Assembly: GCA_934699305.1 (NCBI GenBank)
Contig: CAKUWM010000171.1
Span: 1-6,255, forward strand
Reading direction: 5' to 3'
From: an uncultured Saprospiraceae bacterium
GTDB taxonomy: Bacteria > Bacteroidota > Bacteroidia > Chitinophagales > Saprospiraceae
Length of the DNA: 6,255 nucleotides
Position 1 is the stretch's first letter, and every line of letters starts with the position of its first letter. The notes under the pieces are model-generated. The model was not told where the DNA came from, ran no database searches, and worked only from the letters and a program-made list of their open reading frames with translations. Positions 1-6,239 of the stretch are shown here, piece after piece. Made by a program: the position numbers and the translations under genes.

Positions 1-197
1 TTTCTCTTTATCCTATATTTTTCAAATATTACTTTTTGTTTCTGACTTAATCCAGCATTGAATTCTTTGTTGCTCTCCCGCATTTTAAAGTAATTGACTG
101 TCAAACAACTTGTTTGAAACATAACAATTCCAATCAATATCAAACAAGTATAAATTGAGGATTTGTTTTTTATAATAAAGCTGGAAATTAGTTTCAA
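1..197 (-). CDS. Partial divergent lipoprotein gene, 5' end only
   Basis: This is an open minus-strand frame of 65 codons running off the left edge; the in-frame stop just upstream lies near 204-206. Read from TTG at 197-195, it begins with a charged stretch (Lys2, Lys10, Lys12). A hydrophobic segment follows (about residues 15-27, including CLILIGIVMF) and then the lipobox-like FQTSC with Cys31. After that comes a polar, Lys-rich segment containing FKMRESNKE. This is the architecture of a type II lipoprotein signal peptide, so the mature protein would be anchored to a membrane by Cys31. No ATG precedes the signal peptide: the first ATGs (122-120 and 83-81) fall inside or after it, so TTG is the probable start. 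The MRxSxKE motif after the Cys loosely recalls N-termini of Bacteroidota alpha/beta-hydrolase lipoproteins, but too little is present to assign a family. The gene points away from the transporter operon and could belong to another unit. Confidence 0.6.
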   Translation of the reverse strand, partial: MKLISSFIIKNKSSIYTCLILIGIVMFQTSCLTVNYFKMRESNKEFNAGLSQKQKVIFEKYRIKR

Positions 198-435
198 AAC
201 GAATTAATTTTTAATTTAAAGATACTAATATACTAGTGCAAAATAAATATTCATCAATGCGAATGTGTGTTAACAAATAATTTGTAAGATTAAAACGGAC
301 GTAACTTATATTTTGTTTTATAGGTTCAATCCACAATTAAAAAAAATTAAAAAATGTGCATTTGACTAATATATATTGTACTTTTGAATAAGAATTGAAG
401 GAAAAGTTTATCTGCTATTCAAAAATATATATACC
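198..435. other. AT-rich divergent intergenic region
   Basis: This gene-free stretch separates the divergent lipoprotein gene from the transporter operon and presumably holds promoters for both. Visible elements are a short palindrome CAAATAATTTG (274-284), two A-tracts about one helical turn apart (339-346 and 349-354) that may bend the DNA, and a plus-strand TACTTTTG (379-386). On the minus strand, TATTTTTG (427-420) also fits the Bacteroidota -7 consensus TAnnTTTG and could drive the leftward gene, but its -33 region (ATTG, 451-448) is imperfect. Nothing resembling an RNA gene or mobile element was seen here. Confidence 0.6.
335..386 (+). promoter_or_regulatory. Candidate promoter for the susC/susD operon
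   Basis: TACTTTTG at 379-386 is an exact match to the Bacteroidota -7 element TAnnTTTG. A TGTG at 355-358 sits about 26 bases upstream centre to centre, where the -33 TTTG element is expected, and matches three of four bases. Directly upstream are the A-tracts of 8 and 6 bases, which could act as an UP-like or curved element. Transcription would start near 391-395, leaving an untranslated leader of about 145 bases before susC. The short consensus matches easily by chance in AT-rich DNA, so the call is tentative. Confidence 0.35.
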
Positions 436-540
436 ATGGCTAACATACAATGTGTTTGTAACAAGGTTTTTAATCTTTGTTGTTTCAGATATACTGACAT
501 ACAAACAAAATTATTCGTAATTTTAAATCTCAAGATGTGA
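436..540 (+). CDS. Possible leader peptide overlapping the susC start
   Basis: This ATG-initiated frame of 34 codons begins MANIQCVCNKVFNLCCF, with four Cys in its first 16 residues. Its TGA stop (538-540) overlaps the GTG start of the SusC gene (537-539) in a GTGA junction, the arrangement typical of translational coupling. It begins about 45 bases after the start site predicted from the candidate promoter. Its codons 460-481 also form a weak hairpin: AACAA at 460-464 pairs with TTGTT at 477-481, extended by G466-C475 and a G-T pair. I recognise no family, there is no Shine-Dalgarno-like site, and an open frame of this size is not rare by chance. The overlap with the start codon is the main reason to list it. 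A regulatory leader ORF is inferred, not shown. Confidence 0.25.
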   Translation: MANIQCVCNKVFNLCCFRYTDIQTKLFVILNLKM

Positions 541-3500
541 AGAAAATTGTACTCATTTTTTGTTTTTTCACCCTGATGATTGCTCTGCATGCCCAAAAAA
601 CCATTTCCGGTAGTGTCATGGATTCAAAAGACCTCCAACCCATTATAGGTGCAAGTGTGATGGTCTTAAAAGGTTCAGGTTCTGACTTGAAAGCATACAA
701 CCCTTCGGGAAGCGGTACGACTACTGATATAGATGGCAATTTTACAATTGAATTAAAGTCGGATGAAACGGCTCTGTCTGTGTCTTACCTTGGTTATGAG
801 ACACTTTCTCTTTTAGTCGGAAATCAGACTTCTTTGAAAATCCAGTTGCAGGAAAAATCCAATATCCTCTCAGAAGTGGTTGTGGTAGGGTACGGTGTTC
901 AACGGAAGGTAGATGTTACCGGATCCACTACCAGCGTAAAAGGTGAAGACCTGGCACGCCAACCGGTACTGACAGCAACTCAAGCTCTTCAAGGAAAGGC
1001 AGCCGGAGTACAGGTTATCAGCAGTGGCGAACCGGGAAGTAGCCCTGTCGTGAGAGTTAGGGGTGTAGGCTCGGCGATTGCGGGGACCGCTACTTTATAT
1101 GTCGTAGATGGAGTACTTACCGACAATATCAGCAACATCAATACCAATGATATCGTTAGCATGGATATTCTGAAAGATGCCTCTGCAACTGCAATATACG
1201 GAGCACGAGGCGCCAATGGAGTAATCATTATCACTACCCGAAAAGGGAAAAGTGGTGCCATGAGTATCAACTATAATACTACGGTGGGCTTTAAAAATGC
1301 TGCTAATCTTGTTACCATGGCTAATAGTGACGAATACGCTAATTATGTCACACAAGCAACCTCTAATACAGTAGTTAATCCGGGCTTTTCGACAGATTGG
1401 TATAGTCAGATATTGCGACACGCCTGGTATCAGAGTCACAACTTGTCACTGTCAGGAGGTACAGATAAATCAACTTACTACATTAGCGGTGGCTATCTGG
1501 AAGATGAAGGTATTGTTATTGACAATAAGTTTAAAAGATTTAACCTTAGGTCTAACCTGACATGGGATATCAATAAATACATCGATGCAGGAATTATTGC
1601 CTCTTTTTCAAATGGGAATAATAAAATTGCCAACCTTGGTTCAGCTTATAATAATGCCTATCGTGCGGCGCCGATTATTAAATCTAAAGAAGGGGACAGA
1701 TATGGAAATACTTCCGTTTATCAGAATGTTGGGAATCCCATATTGGATATAGAAAATAACTACAATCTCGAAAAGAGTAATAGAATTCAATCGGTAGGAT
1801 ATATCAATATAAAACCACTGCCTTGGCTTACCTTTAGAAGCAGTATAGGTGGGGAACTCAATAGTTTCACCGGCAATGTCTATAATTACGAATTTGAAAA
1901 TGATGAAACTACCTTTTTAAATGCCGGCGGAAATCAACGTAATCCAAATTCAAACCTAAGTGTAAGAAAATCCGGGTATTTTAGCTGGGTGTGGGACAAT
2001 ACGGTTACATTATTTAAGAAATTTGACCGGCATACCGTTACATTTTTAGCTGGTACAACTGCCGAACAATTCTCATCTAATTATATTAATGCTTTTAGAA
2101 AAGATGTACCTGCCAACAAGGATCTATGGTATATAGGAGTCGGTGATGCCAATACTTCAACCAACGATGGAGGTGGTGATAAGTGGGCTCGAAATGCATA
2201 TTTGGCACGCCTAAATTATAATTTTGCCGATAAGTACCTTTTTACAGGGACAATGCGATACGATGGTAGTTCGAGACTGGCGCCTGATAATAGGTGGAGC
2301 TTTTTCCCATCATTTGGAGCAGGATGGGTCATAAGCAATGAGGCCTTTATGTCTGATTTAATGTTGGTAGATATCTTGAAGTTGAGAGCTAGCTGGGGTC
2401 AGGTTGGAAACGATAGAGTGCCTACCGATGCATTTTTAAATACAGTAGAGCCTAATCAAAATTATCCATTTGGCGGAGGAGTAGCTGTACCGGGCAGTGC
2501 AATAACACAAGTAAAAGATCCTAATCTTAAATGGGAGACCACGGAAGAATTGGATGTTGCATTGGAGTTCGGATTATTGAAAAACCGCTTAACCGGCGAA
2601 ATAGGTTATTATAACAAGAAAGCACGTGACCTTCTCATCAATGTTAAAGTCCCTTCAGTTATTGGTGATGCTGATGGATTAGTGCTTACCAATGCTGCTT
2701 CTATTCAGAATACGGGCCTTGAAATGATGCTCAATTGGCGAACCAAGGTTTCAGAAAAACTGTCCTATAACTTCGGTGGAAATATAACTTTCAACAATAA
2801 TAAAGTCATTGGCCTCAATGGTGGACAACCTATCCTTGATGGTGGCATAGGCGCAGCACAACAATATACAACTAAAACAGATAATGATCAGGAGGTAGGA
2901 GCCTTTTATGTGTATCAAGTGTTAGGCGTGTTCCAGACCGATGAGGATGTCCTCGCTTATACCAACAAAGATGGAAAGCCAATCCAGCCTTCTGCCTCCG
3001 CAGGGACGTTTAAATATCAGGACACCAACAATGACGGCGTTATTGATGATAAAGACCGCGTCTTTGTAGGATCTTATCAACCAGATTTTTACTATGGATT
3101 TAATATTGGTCTTTCCTATGGAAGATTTGATTTTAATGTCGATCTGACAGGAGTTGCCGGGAATAAAGTATATAATGGGAAAAAGGCATTTCGACAGTTG
3201 GCAACAGATAATATAGAAAAGGATATGGCTTATACCCGCTGGACACGAGGAAGTGGAATAAATGATGAGCCGGGAGCCAACGCAGGTAATTTGCCGGCTT
3301 CAACCTATTTTGTCGAAAACGGAGATTATATTCGGATTAATAATATTACTATTTCTTATAATCTGCCTGCAATGATTGGTGGAAAAAAAATATTTCAAAA
3401 TGCACGTGTTTTCCTAACGGGTCAGAATGTTTTTACGTTTAAACAATATAGTGGCTTTACCGCCGAGCTGCCCGATGATCCGACTAAGGCAGGGATTGAA

Positions 3501-3557
3501 AAAAATGCATATCCCACTTCAAGGACAATAGGCGCCGGAATTAATTTTACATTCTAA
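537..3557 (+). CDS. SusC-family TonB-dependent outer-membrane transporter
   Basis: This 1006-residue protein imports glycans, peptides or similar nutrients across the outer membrane with TonB energy, working with the SusD-type lipoprotein encoded next. Residues 1-19 form a Sec signal peptide ending in ALHA. Residues about 21-106 are a carboxypeptidase-D regulatory-like beta-sandwich (KTISGSVMD ... DIDGNFTI ... VSYLGYETL). The TonB-box region EVVVVGYG is at 113-120. The plug domain spans about 121-238 and ends with the SusC signature YGARGANGVIIITTRKGK (221-238). The remainder is the beta-barrel, closing with the terminal aromatic signal GINFTF. A calcium-loop-like DTNNDGVIDDKD lies at 829-840. 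The length is normal for the family. There is no N-terminal STN signalling domain, so direct anti-sigma signalling is unlikely. The start is GTG: no ATG occurs between the in-frame stop at 495-497 and this codon, and GTG gives a complete signal peptide. The substrate cannot be inferred from this gene alone. Confidence 0.97.
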   Translation: MKKIVLIFCFFTLMIALHAQKTISGSVMDSKDLQPIIGASVMVLKGSGSDLKAYNPSGSGTTTDIDGNFTIELKSDETALSVSYLGYETLSLLVGNQTSLKIQLQEKSNILSEVVVVGYGVQRKVDVTGSTTSVKGEDLARQPVLTATQALQGKAAGVQVISSGEPGSSPVVRVRGVGSAIAGTATLYVVDGVLTDNISNINTNDIVSMDILKDASATAIYGARGANGVIIITTRKGKSGAMSINYNTTVGFKNAANLVTMANSDEYANYVTQATSNTVVNPGFSTDWYSQILRHAWYQSHNLSLSGGTDKSTYYISGGYLEDEGIVIDNKFKRFNLRSNLTWDINKYIDAGIIASFSNGNNKIANLGSAYNNAYRAAPIIKSKEGDRYGNTSVYQNVGNPILDIENNYNLEKSNRIQSVGYINIKPLPWLTFRSSIGGELNSFTGNVYNYEFENDETTFLNAGGNQRNPNSNLSVRKSGYFSWVWDNTVTLFKKFDRHTVTFLAGTTAEQFSSNYINAFRKDVPANKDLWYIGVGDANTSTNDGGGDKWARNAYLARLNYNFADKYLFTGTMRYDGSSRLAPDNRWSFFPSFGAGWVISNEAFMSDLMLVDILKLRASWGQVGNDRVPTDAFLNTVEPNQNYPFGGGVAVPGSAITQVKDPNLKWETTEELDVALEFGLLKNRLTGEIGYYNKKARDLLINVKVPSVIGDADGLVLTNAASIQNTGLEMMLNWRTKVSEKLSYNFGGNITFNNNKVIGLNGGQPILDGGIGAAQQYTTKTDNDQEVGAFYVYQVLGVFQTDEDVLAYTNKDGKPIQPSASAGTFKYQDTNNDGVIDDKDRVFVGSYQPDFYYGFNIGLSYGRFDFNVDLTGVAGNKVYNGKKAFRQLATDNIEKDMAYTRWTRGSGINDEPGANAGNLPASTYFVENGDYIRINNITISYNLPAMIGGKKIFQNARVFLTGQNVFTFKQYSGFTAELPDDPTKAGIEKNAYPTSRTIGAGINFTF

Positions 3558-3574
3558 AGAAAAAAAGACAAGCC

Positions 3575-5113
3575 ATGACAAGAGTATATAAATCAATTAA
3601 ATATATATTTATTATTTCTTTATTTTCAACGATTGCAGTAAGCTGTGGTAAGGATTTTTTGGATGTGCCTGTACAGGGCAAAGCCACACCTGATTCCGAT
3701 CCTGCTATTGCTGAAAAGTTAGTCACCGGGGTTTACAATTCATTGCTCGCAGGTAGTGCATTTGGTGGCATAGGGGATATCCACGGTATCAGCTTTGTTA
3801 CCGCTACGATTATAATGACTGACGATGCCGATAAAGGCAGTACACCGGGCGACCAACCCAATATTAAAGCAATAGACAACTTTGAACATACAGCCACCAA
3901 TAACTTTGTGGAAGCGCTATGGAATGGTAATTACAACGCAATAGCTAAGGCCAATCAAGCATTAAAGGCACTGGATGCTTCTCCGATAGCGGATGACCTC
4001 AAGGCTCAGTATCAAGGGGAAGTTCGGTTTTTAAGAGCTTATTTTTATTTTAATTTAGTACGTTACTTCGGTGGCGTGCCTAAAGTCCTAAAAGTGCCGG
4101 TAAATGCTCAGGTAGCAAATACCGATCCGGTGTATCAAACCAGAGCCGGCAGTGACGAGATCTATGACCTAATCCGCGAAGATCTAAATTTTGCCATCCA
4201 GAATCTAAAAGTAAGAAGCCAATCTCAAGTAGGTAGAATCAACAAAGGTACAGCACAAGGGATGTTGGCAAGAGTACAATTGACCACTAAAAAGTGGCAA
4301 GAAGCGTATGATTTATGCCAAGATATCATCCTTTCTAACGAATATAAATTGTTGGATAAATATGAAAACATTTGGCGTCAAGTGGGTGATAACAGTACAG
4401 AAACAATGTTTGAAGTTAAAACGGGACAATTTAACAATTCGGATTTTGGAGTAGAAGGATATTGTGTATGGCAGGGTCCAAGAGTTGGCGGCAAAGGTGG
4501 TTGGCGCGATTTAGGATATGGCTTTAATAATCCGACTACGGATTTAGTGGCTGAATATGAACCGGGAGACATCCGAAAAGATGCCACCATTATATTTATT
4601 GATAACAGTGGCACTCATAAAGGCACAATATTGTTTGATGGATATAGGATTCCTAGTCAGGATAGTATTGAGAATTCCAGATACAACTATAAAGCATACC
4701 ATTCTGAGAATAAAGAAGTCGAATCATATCTCGGAAATAGAGGCAGTAAACAAAAAAATCTGCATATTTTGCGATATGGCGACGTTTTATTAATGGCGGC
4801 AGAGGCAGCCAACGAGTTAGGCAATACCGGAGACGCTGCTCTTTATTTGAATTTAATCCGAGCAAGAGCACATTTGGGAGAAACAACTGCGGCATCACAA
4901 CATGATATGAGGTTGGCGGTTTATCATGAAAGAAGGGTAGAGCTTGCCATGGAGCATGAAAGGTGGTTTGATTTGGTGCGCACAGGACGCGCGGCGCAGG
5001 TGATGAAGCCACTCAAGCCGGCATTTACAGAGGGCAAAAATGAGTTGCTTCCAATACCAGCATTGCAAATAGCTCTCAGTGGAGGAAAGTTGACACAAAA
5101 CCCGGGTTATTAA
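3575..5113 (+). CDS. SusD/RagB-family surface lipoprotein
   Basis: This 512-residue partner acts as the hinged lid over the SusC barrel and binds the nutrient at the cell surface. The signal peptide ends in the lipobox AVSC with Cys24 as the lipidated residue, followed by the common SusD start GKDFLDVP. Family marks are MTDDADKGS (81-89), the helical signature EVRFLRAYFYFNLVRYFGG (149-167), RYGDVLLMAAEAANELG (400-416), HERRVELAMEHERWFDLVR (451-469) and the C-terminal LLPIPALQI...NPGY. These match the SusD-like N-terminal domain followed by the RagB/SusD C-terminal domain, with TPR-like helices. The ATG lies 17 bases after the susC stop behind an A/G-rich spacer (AAAGAAAAAAAGAC), so the two genes are surely cotranscribed. 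The protein looks intact and of ordinary length. Its ligand cannot be read from the sequence. Confidence 0.97.
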   Translation: MTRVYKSIKYIFIISLFSTIAVSCGKDFLDVPVQGKATPDSDPAIAEKLVTGVYNSLLAGSAFGGIGDIHGISFVTATIIMTDDADKGSTPGDQPNIKAIDNFEHTATNNFVEALWNGNYNAIAKANQALKALDASPIADDLKAQYQGEVRFLRAYFYFNLVRYFGGVPKVLKVPVNAQVANTDPVYQTRAGSDEIYDLIREDLNFAIQNLKVRSQSQVGRINKGTAQGMLARVQLTTKKWQEAYDLCQDIILSNEYKLLDKYENIWRQVGDNSTETMFEVKTGQFNNSDFGVEGYCVWQGPRVGGKGGWRDLGYGFNNPTTDLVAEYEPGDIRKDATIIFIDNSGTHKGTILFDGYRIPSQDSIENSRYNYKAYHSENKEVESYLGNRGSKQKNLHILRYGDVLLMAAEAANELGNTGDAALYLNLIRARAHLGETTAASQHDMRLAVYHERRVELAMEHERWFDLVRTGRAAQVMKPLKPAFTEGKNELLPIPALQIALSGGKLTQNPGY

Positions 5114-5118
5114 ACCTG

Positions 5119-5160
5119 AATTCAGCAATAAAGGTTTTGAAAAACCGTATAATGCTGATT
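5119..5160 (+). terminator. Hairpin just after the susD stop
   Basis: A two-part stem begins six bases after the susD stop codon. The outer arms TCAGCA (5122-5127) and TGCTGA (5153-5158) are perfect complements, extended by AAT/ATT with one bulged base. An internal loop separates them from an inner stem GGTTT-TGAA-AAACC (5133-5146). No T-run follows, so this does not look like a strong intrinsic terminator. A processing site, an mRNA 3'-end stabiliser or an attenuating structure fits as well. Confidence 0.4.
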
Positions 5161-5190
5161 ATGAGGGTTAATCCCGATGTACAAATCGTT

Positions 5191-5213
5191 TCAATGATAT
5201 ACAAAACCATTGA
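5191..5213. repeat. Inverted repeat, 6-base arms
   Basis: TCAATG (5191-5196) and CATTGA (5208-5213) are perfect inverted arms around an 11-base spacer. It abuts the next palindrome directly. On its own a 6-base stem with a large loop is weak and could be chance; it is listed because it is one of four consecutive inverted repeats in this spacer. Confidence 0.3.
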
Positions 5214-5226
5214 TTACGAGTCGTAA
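5214..5226. promoter_or_regulatory. 13-base palindrome, operator-like
   Basis: TTACGAGTCGTAA is perfectly symmetrical around a central G, with 6-base arms. A stem with a one-base loop cannot fold in RNA without opening the centre, so a double-stranded binding site for a dimeric regulator is more plausible than a hairpin. It lies about 100 bases before the LamG-gene start. No regulator gene in the window can be matched to it. Confidence 0.3.
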
Positions 5227-5230
5227 ATCG

Positions 5231-5255
5231 ATTCCACATTTGTCTAATGCGGAAT
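5231..5255 (+). terminator. Strong hairpin upstream of the LamG gene
   Basis: ATTCCACATT (5231-5240) pairs with AATGCGGAAT (5246-5255) across a 5-base loop TGTCT; nine of ten pairs match, with a single A/C mismatch in the middle. This is the best stem in the spacer. The tail is short in T (TTTGGGTT), so termination would be inefficient. Such a structure could separate susC/susD transcript levels from those of the downstream lipoprotein gene, or it may be a 5' leader structure of the latter. Confidence 0.4.
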
Positions 5256-5268
5256 TTGGGTTAAATCG

Positions 5269-5306
5269 TATTTTATTATTAAAACAATATTTTATTATTA
5301 ATTAAA
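5269..5306. repeat. 19-base AT-rich tandem repeat, two copies
   Basis: The units are 5269-5287 and 5288-5306. Both begin with the identical 14-mer TATTTTATTATTAA, and the full units agree at 16 of 19 positions. They lie 23-60 bases before the LamG-gene ATG. No exact TAnnTTTG promoter element was found between here and the start codon. The repeat may be an AT-rich translational enhancer or upstream element, or a slippage duplication. Confidence 0.55.
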
Positions 5307-5328
5307 TCAAATATTAAAGTTAACAACA

Positions 5329-6213
5329 ATGATTATTAAAAATTTTAAAAATGTGGCCTTGCTTGCATTGGCTGTTTTTGCAATTTCATTTACATCTTGT
5401 AAAAAAGATGAACCTGAACTTCCTAAAATTGACGGTTACAACAATTCCAACGAAATTGCAGCTACTAACCTGAAAGCGCACTGGACTTTTGATGGCAATG
5501 ATAAAGAAGGTGTTTCTAATACCACTGCTAACAAAACAGTCGGTACTGTTGCTTATGTTACAGGACAGATAGGTCAAGCTATTTCATTGACTGAAGCAGC
5601 ATTGGTTTATCCTGCTATTGATGCTATCAACCAAAAAGATGGATTTGGTGACTATACTATTTCTATGTGGTTGAATGCTAAGAATGTTGGAAAATTCCAG
5701 CAATACTTTGGTTTGTTTGCTACAGCAAATACTGATTTTTGGGGTAATTTCTCTGTAGGTGCAGAAGCAAGCCGTCATAAAGCAGGCTCTGATACGTTGG
5801 AAATCAAGACCAACTATGCATCATTGAAAGACGATGGAAACATCAACGGTCAGGATAACTTAGCTGTATTTAGTGATAAAGGTGGCAGCTACTTCCTTGG
5901 TGCAGGTAAGTGGGCTAATATTGTAGTTAGATTTACGGCTGCTACTCACAAACTTGAGATTTTTGCAAACGGTGTAAATATTGGTGGTTACAGCGATCGT
6001 GGTGAAAATACTACCGCAATGGTAATGAGAACACCTTGTCAGGCTATCGTTGGTAGCTTTGCTACTAAAGATCTTGGATTTGGTTCAGCGCCGGATGCAC
6101 CGACATGGGCAGCTAAGGCTACTGCACAGATTGATGATATCCGTCTGTTTAATAAGAGCATTACAGACACAGAAATCAAAGCGTTGTACAACGTTGGTTT
6201 AGCAGGTAGATAA
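5329..6213 (+). CDS. LamG-like (concanavalin A-fold) surface lipoprotein
   Basis: This is a 294-residue lipoprotein. The signal peptide ends SFTSC with Cys24, followed by KKDEPELP. A charged, acidic stretch right after the Cys resembles the Bacteroidota lipoprotein export signal, so cell-surface exposure is likely. A short linker leads into one beta-sandwich domain (about 46-290). Its laminin-G/ConA-like marks are LKAHWTFDGN (48-57), YTISMWLNAKN (109-119), KWANIVVRF (194-202), HKLEIFANGVNIGG (207-220) and the closing QIDDIRLFNKSITDTEIKALYNVG (267-290). No GH16-type catalytic motif (ExDxxE) is visible, so binding rather than hydrolysis is inferred. It follows susC/susD in the slot of accessory SusE/SusF-type glycan-binding proteins. 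Almost all its Ile codons are ATT or ATC (one ATA), unlike susC and susD, which suggests stronger expression. The ATG follows an A-rich leader (TAAAGTTAACAACA) usual for efficient starts in this phylum. The ligand is unknown. Confidence 0.9.
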   Translation: MIIKNFKNVALLALAVFAISFTSCKKDEPELPKIDGYNNSNEIAATNLKAHWTFDGNDKEGVSNTTANKTVGTVAYVTGQIGQAISLTEAALVYPAIDAINQKDGFGDYTISMWLNAKNVGKFQQYFGLFATANTDFWGNFSVGAEASRHKAGSDTLEIKTNYASLKDDGNINGQDNLAVFSDKGGSYFLGAGKWANIVVRFTAATHKLEIFANGVNIGGYSDRGENTTAMVMRTPCQAIVGSFATKDLGFGSAPDAPTWAAKATAQIDDIRLFNKSITDTEIKALYNVGLAGR

Positions 6214-6223
6214 TTTTCACAAT

Positions 6224-6239
6224 AGGAAATATTCCTTTC
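6224..6239 (+). terminator. Small hairpin after the LamG gene
   Basis: AGGAA (6224-6228) and TTCCT (6232-6236) are perfect inverted arms around a 3-base loop, starting 11 bases after the stop codon and followed by TTC. The stem is short and the T-run minimal, so it is at best a weak terminator. Only 42 bases follow the stop codon before the window ends, so a stronger terminator or a further cotranscribed gene may lie outside. Confidence 0.35.

Noticed and set aside
432..443. 12-base match TACCATGGCTAA also found at 1313-1324
   Set aside because: A single 12-base match between the leader and a coding position, with no extension on either side, is compatible with chance and has no obvious role.
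408..596. 62-codon minus-strand frame across the susC start
   Set aside because: It lies antisense to the susC signal-peptide region, its product resembles no family I know, and it is best explained as a chance frame in AT-rich DNA.
537..3557. Possibility that the transporter is a siderophore receptor with an anti-sigma signalling extension
   Set aside because: There is no STN domain before the beta-sandwich, the SusC plug signature is clear, and a SusD gene follows directly.
4557..4793. 78-codon plus-strand frame inside the SusD gene
   Set aside because: It is an out-of-frame shadow of a well-supported gene, with no initiation context and low-complexity content.
4653..5012. 119-codon minus-strand frame inside the SusD gene
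   Set aside because: It is antisense to the strongly conserved SusD C-terminal domain, whose sequence constraint explains the lack of stops.
6182..6193. 12-base palindrome CGTTGTACAACG near the end of the LamG gene
   Set aside because: It encodes the conserved ALYNV segment of the domain, so protein constraint accounts for it, and there is no regulatory context.
5329..6213. Possibility that the LamG protein is a GH16-type glycanase
   Set aside because: The fold class is related, but no ExDxxE catalytic motif is visible, and the C-terminal IDDIRLFN...EIKALYN pattern fits non-catalytic LamG domains.
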